Source: Galbula dea
Lineage: Eukaryota; Chordata; Aves; Piciformes; Galbulidae
Direction: 5' to 3'
Assembly: GCA_013399015.1 (NCBI GenBank)
Contig: VWZX01009108.1
Span: 1,418,822 to 1,482,821, forward strand
DNA length: 64,000 bases
The notes beneath the pieces were generated by a model. It saw nothing but the letters and a program-made list of their open reading frames with translations. It searched no databases and was not told the origin of the DNA. Of this stretch, positions 61,261 through 64,000 are shown piece by piece (positions within the stretch are counted from its first letter, which is position 1; each line of letters opens with the position of its first letter). The position numbers were made by a program, and so were the translations under genes.

Positions 61261-62365
61261 CTCCTTCCTCCCCTCCCTGCTGCATACACTCCAAGATATT
61301 TCATAAAATGAGAAGCACAAATTATGTCAAAATTTTCTCCCAGATGTCTCCACCCATCTTGAATCCCAAAGCAGAAATCTGCATATCTTGGTGGAAATCT
61401 TCGTCTCCACTTGCTGTGGCAGCTGTGGGGCCAGTGGGAAGGTCCCTGGCAGCTGGGTGATGCTGGGACATCTGTGCAGCCCACGTGTTCTGTGCTATAC
61501 AGCTGTGTAGGTGATAAACTTGGATGTTTGTGATCCGAGAGTCCCTCTCCACCTTTCCCAGGACAAAGCTGAAACTGAGCACCCAGTCAAAACCATATGA
61601 AAGCAGAAGGGAGCAGCTCAGCTTGGTAACATATATCCCTCATCAAAAGCAGAAAAAAAATCCCAGGTACAGTAGTCTGTCACATCTTGCTGTCCCTACC
61701 CTCTAAACCCAGTGTGCAATTGAGCAACATAACAACAATCCCAAAAGGGAATTAAAAAGGAGCTGGAAATCCACAGCCATGTCCTCTGGGAGAGAGAGGC
61801 TCCAAGGTGGGCTGCTGCTGCTACTGTCGCCTGTGGGTCTTGGCTGGCAGCAGCAATGGTGTGACTGGATCTGAACTGGTACAGAAGAAGGCGAAAAACT
61901 TGACTTCCTTTCAACCAAGCGAGCTGCTCACCTGCTCCTGTGCCGTGCCCAGAGGTGCCACGCGTCGGCACAAGGGAGGTACCCGATCCTCGGATTTGTG
62001 CTGGCCAAGCAGCTCATGACAGTGCATGGTGCGGAAGGCGCGGTACCAAGGATGAGTGTACCGGCCATGCTCCAGCCTCTGTAACCACAGCCACCTCCAC
62101 AGCTACCCAAAAGCAAACCCCGAGAAAAAGAGCAACCCTCGACACCAGCCCAGCAGCACCCTCGGCCGAGAGCGGCTCGGTTGGGTGGGCTGAAAAGTGG
62201 AGGAAAACGGGGCAGAGGCCGCAGTCTGGGGAAGAACGAGGGTTGATGGTGTGGATAGGAATGGAGGCATGGAGGTAAACCAGAAGAGCGGTGCCAGGGA
62301 GGAGCTGGACACGCTTCCCAGGGTGCTCGCTGCTGCCATCCGCTGCAAAGCTGCGCGGATCCGGC

Positions 62366-62432
62366 CCGGTGGAGAAGGAGGAGGAGGAGGAGGAGAAGAA
62401 GAAGATGAAGGAAGACGAGGAGGAAAAAGAGG
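62366..62432. repeat. GGA/GAA purine tract
   Basis: A nearly pure purine run dominated by GGA and GAA triplets (plus strand) inside the ABCB9 CpG island. The apparent poly-Glu/poly-Ser open frames across it are by-products of the repeat. Confidence 0.85.
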
Positions 62433-62705
62433 CGGCCACCGCAGCTCCCTACCATTCGCAAAGGTGTCTCCAGCTACAAAGCTGCTGTCTCCTGCTTCCC
62501 TCCGCTACGAGATACTCCTCCCGGTAGGAAGGGAGACGCCCGGGAAAGACCGTACCCGCCATAGCAAAGGAGAAACAGAGGCACACCGTTTCCCCCTTTG
62601 CAGCCCGAAGACCAACACACTCCCGACCCGCCCGAACAAGGTCTTACCGGCGACAGTAACAGCGATAAAGACCAACTCCGTCCGGCCCAACCCTACCTGT
62701 CATCG

Positions 62706-62900
62706 GCAGCAGCGCGTCCCGGGAACAAGGTCGGCAGGGGGCGTGGCTTGGGGATGGCCACGCCCTCCCCGCCACGCCCAATGGCTGCGGCGCGTTCCGG
62801 CGACAAGGTCACGGGAGGCGCGGCTTGCGCGGGAACCACGCCCAAGCACCACGCCCATTGGCTGCAGTGCGTCCCGGCCACACGAGCGCCGCCACGCCCC
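62706..62900. repeat. ~77-bp imperfect tandem repeat at the promoter
   Basis: Copies begin at 62706, 62784 and 62861 (third partial). Shared blocks are GCTGCNGCGCGTCCCGG, ACAAGGTC (first two copies), GGCGNGGCTTG and CCACGCCCA. The CCAAT and GC boxes fall at equivalent places in the repeat, so duplication has multiplied the promoter elements. Confidence 0.75.
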
Positions 62901-62999
62901 CTCGCTGCGGCTCCGTACGGGCTCAACCCGCGCTTGAACCGGATCGTGTTCCCCCCGCCCCAGCTCCCGCTTTTCCCGGACCACAGCAGCCATCCCCAC

Positions 63000-63509
63000 G
63001 CTTCTTCCGCCCCCGTTAGAGTTAAGTTGGTCGGTGTTGTTTTCCAAAACCATGATTTTTCGTGACTTTTTATATTATTTTATTAGTTTAATTTGTTGCA
63101 GCAGGCAAGGAGGGGAATAAAAAAGCACAACACGTGAATTTGCTTTAAAAACAAGCAAGGCAAAGAGCTCAACGTCAGTTGTTTTTAATTTACCCCTGCA
63201 GGGATTTAAATTAACCCCTAAATAAGTTTTTTTTAAATTACCTCCTAACACAGAGAGGGGATCCAGATCCAAGAAATAGAGATTATCAATTATTTTCACA
63301 TCTCCACGATAGATCTGGAGGGATGGCACTGCTCAGGTTCCTCCCCGAGCAGCATCGCTGCATCCAGCTGAGCTATATGACAGAGGGGCTGGTTACTGTC
63401 ATTATCCCAAAGTTTCCCCTGTGTTTTTGGGCTTCAGAACACCTCTACAACCTTGGTGTGAAATCAGGGCACTTTGCCAGTGTAGAAACAGGATTCCTGG
63501 AGTTCACTT
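63000..63509. other. Flank beyond ABCB9 promoter, nothing recognised
   Basis: The composition drops from CpG-rich to AT-rich at about 63040. No exon, RNA gene or repeat family is recognised; the open frames are short and featureless. Confidence 0.5.
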
Positions 63510-63922
63510 CATAGAACCATAGAATTGTTTTGGTTGGATAAAGGCCTTTAAGATCATCGAGTCCAATCACTAACCCAACTCTGCCAAGTCCACCAGTAGA
63601 CCATGTCCCTCAACATCACATCTACGCATCTTTTAAATCCCTCCAGGGATGGTGACTCCACCACCTTCTTGGGCAGCCTGGTTCAGGGCATAAGAAACCT
63701 TTCCATGAAGAAATTGTTCCCAATACCCAACCTAAACCTCCCCTGGTGTGACTTGAGGCTGTTTCCTCATGTCTTGTGACTTGTTACCTGGGAGAACAGA
63801 CCAACCTTACTCCAACCTCCTTTCAGGGACTTGTGGAGAGCAAGAAGGTCTCCCCTGAGCCTCCTACTCTCCAGAATAAACAACCCCAGTTCCCTCAGCC
63901 TCCCCTCACATCTGGAGAGAAC
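63510..63922 (-). mobile_element. CR1 fragment at the window's right edge
   Basis: Starts CATAGAACCATAGAATTG, then GGTTGGATAAAGGCCTTTAAG and ATCATCGAGTCCAATC, the CR1 tail in reverse complement. It continues through GGGATGGTGACTCCACCACC and CCTCCTTTCAGG(G) to about 63922. Antisense frames are broken. The sequence is related to the copy at 7324 but independently inserted. Confidence 0.9.
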
Positions 63923-64000
63923 AGAATGGGGATGTTACAAAGGAAAAAAATAATTTTTCTCTGCCTTGATAACCAGAAATAAAAAGATCACATTCTACTC

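Larger units (their letters stand above)
60981..62750 (-). other. ABCB9: ABCB9 5' UTR: probable non-coding first exon and intron
   Basis: Before the start codon there is an acceptor CTCCATCCCAG ending at 60982, with an alternative CCTGTGCTAG near 61018. In the CpG island a strong minus-strand donor, TCGCCG|GTAAGAC, has its exon side ending at 62648. Another, GGAGCAG|GTGAGC, ends at about 61931. Together they suggest one or two alternative untranslated first exons, as in mammalian ABCB9. Transcript data would be needed to choose. Confidence 0.45.
62140..62960 (-). promoter_or_regulatory. ABCB9: CpG-island promoter of ABCB9
   Basis: CpG-rich block upstream of ABCB9. It holds a plus-strand CCAAT at 62778-62782, a minus-strand CCAAT at 62857-62861, several GGGCGTGG/CCACGCCC KLF/Sp1-type boxes (for example 62737-62747) and no TATA box. 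Boxes in both orientations suit a bidirectional promoter. In other vertebrates OGFOD2 lies on this side on the opposite strand, but none of its coding sequence is visible before the window ends. Confidence 0.75.

Noticed and set aside
62197..62937. 246-codon open frame across the ABCB9 CpG island (plus strand)
   Set aside because: High GC and the GGA/GAA tract remove stop codons by composition. The protein is low-complexity (poly-Gly/Glu), with no domain and no splice or conservation evidence. It overlaps the promoter repeats.
62940..64000. OGFOD2 exons expected next to ABCB9
   Set aside because: I found no sequence resembling OGFOD2 on either strand before the window ends. The remaining flank is AT-rich and CR1.
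1..64000. CRISPR arrays, operons, phage or bacterial systems
   Set aside because: This is a vertebrate nuclear region with introns, CpG islands and CR1 elements. The short tandem repeats seen are ordinary microsatellites or minisatellites.

Overview
This is a stretch of a bird nuclear genome. The evidence is six CR1 retrotransposon fragments with the avian-type 3' end, CpG-island promoters, and three conserved vertebrate genes in an order I recall for vertebrates: HIP1R (+), VPS37B (-), ABCB9 (-). The dense, GC-rich, short-intron structure of HIP1R and ABCB9 suits a small avian chromosome. I cannot name the species.

Layout. 1-1560: flank with one CR1. About 1560-2480: CpG-island promoter of HIP1R, holding the only undefined bases (1830-1831). 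1884-19863: the HIP1R coding region in 32 exons (1,059 residues), with 3' UTR and polyadenylation signal to about 20.77 kb. 20.97-21.55 kb: a compound TG/TC/TA microsatellite in the gap between convergent genes. 21.55-29.53 kb: AT-rich sequence downstream of VPS37B. 29530-41085: VPS37B in 4 coding exons on the minus strand (286 residues), with an 8.9-kb first intron. 40.55-41.31 kb: its CpG-island promoter, with an excellent CTCF-type motif. 41.3-48.5 kb: no gene recognised. 48548-60973: ABCB9 in 11 coding exons on the minus strand (796 residues). 61-63 kb: its probable 5' non-coding exon and a CpG-island promoter built of about 77-bp tandem repeats. 63-64 kb: flank ending in a CR1.

I worked out every coding exon boundary by reading-frame phase, splice signals and remembered similarity to the mammalian proteins. 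All three reading frames close without a frameshift or internal stop. All three products act in endosomal or lysosomal membrane traffic: HIP1R links clathrin coats to actin, VPS37B is an ESCRT-I subunit, and ABCB9 (TAPL) pumps peptides into lysosomes. They have separate promoters and nothing shows co-regulation.

I found no undescribed multi-gene system. The most noteworthy signals are: HIP1R intron 2, which has the hallmarks of a minor-spliceosome (U12-type) intron and follows a GC-AG intron 1; a duplicated 38-bp unit split by two Ns just before the HIP1R start; loss of the PTAP motif I recall from mammalian VPS37B; a consensus CTCF motif at the VPS37B promoter; and tandem CCAAT-box repeats at the ABCB9 promoter.
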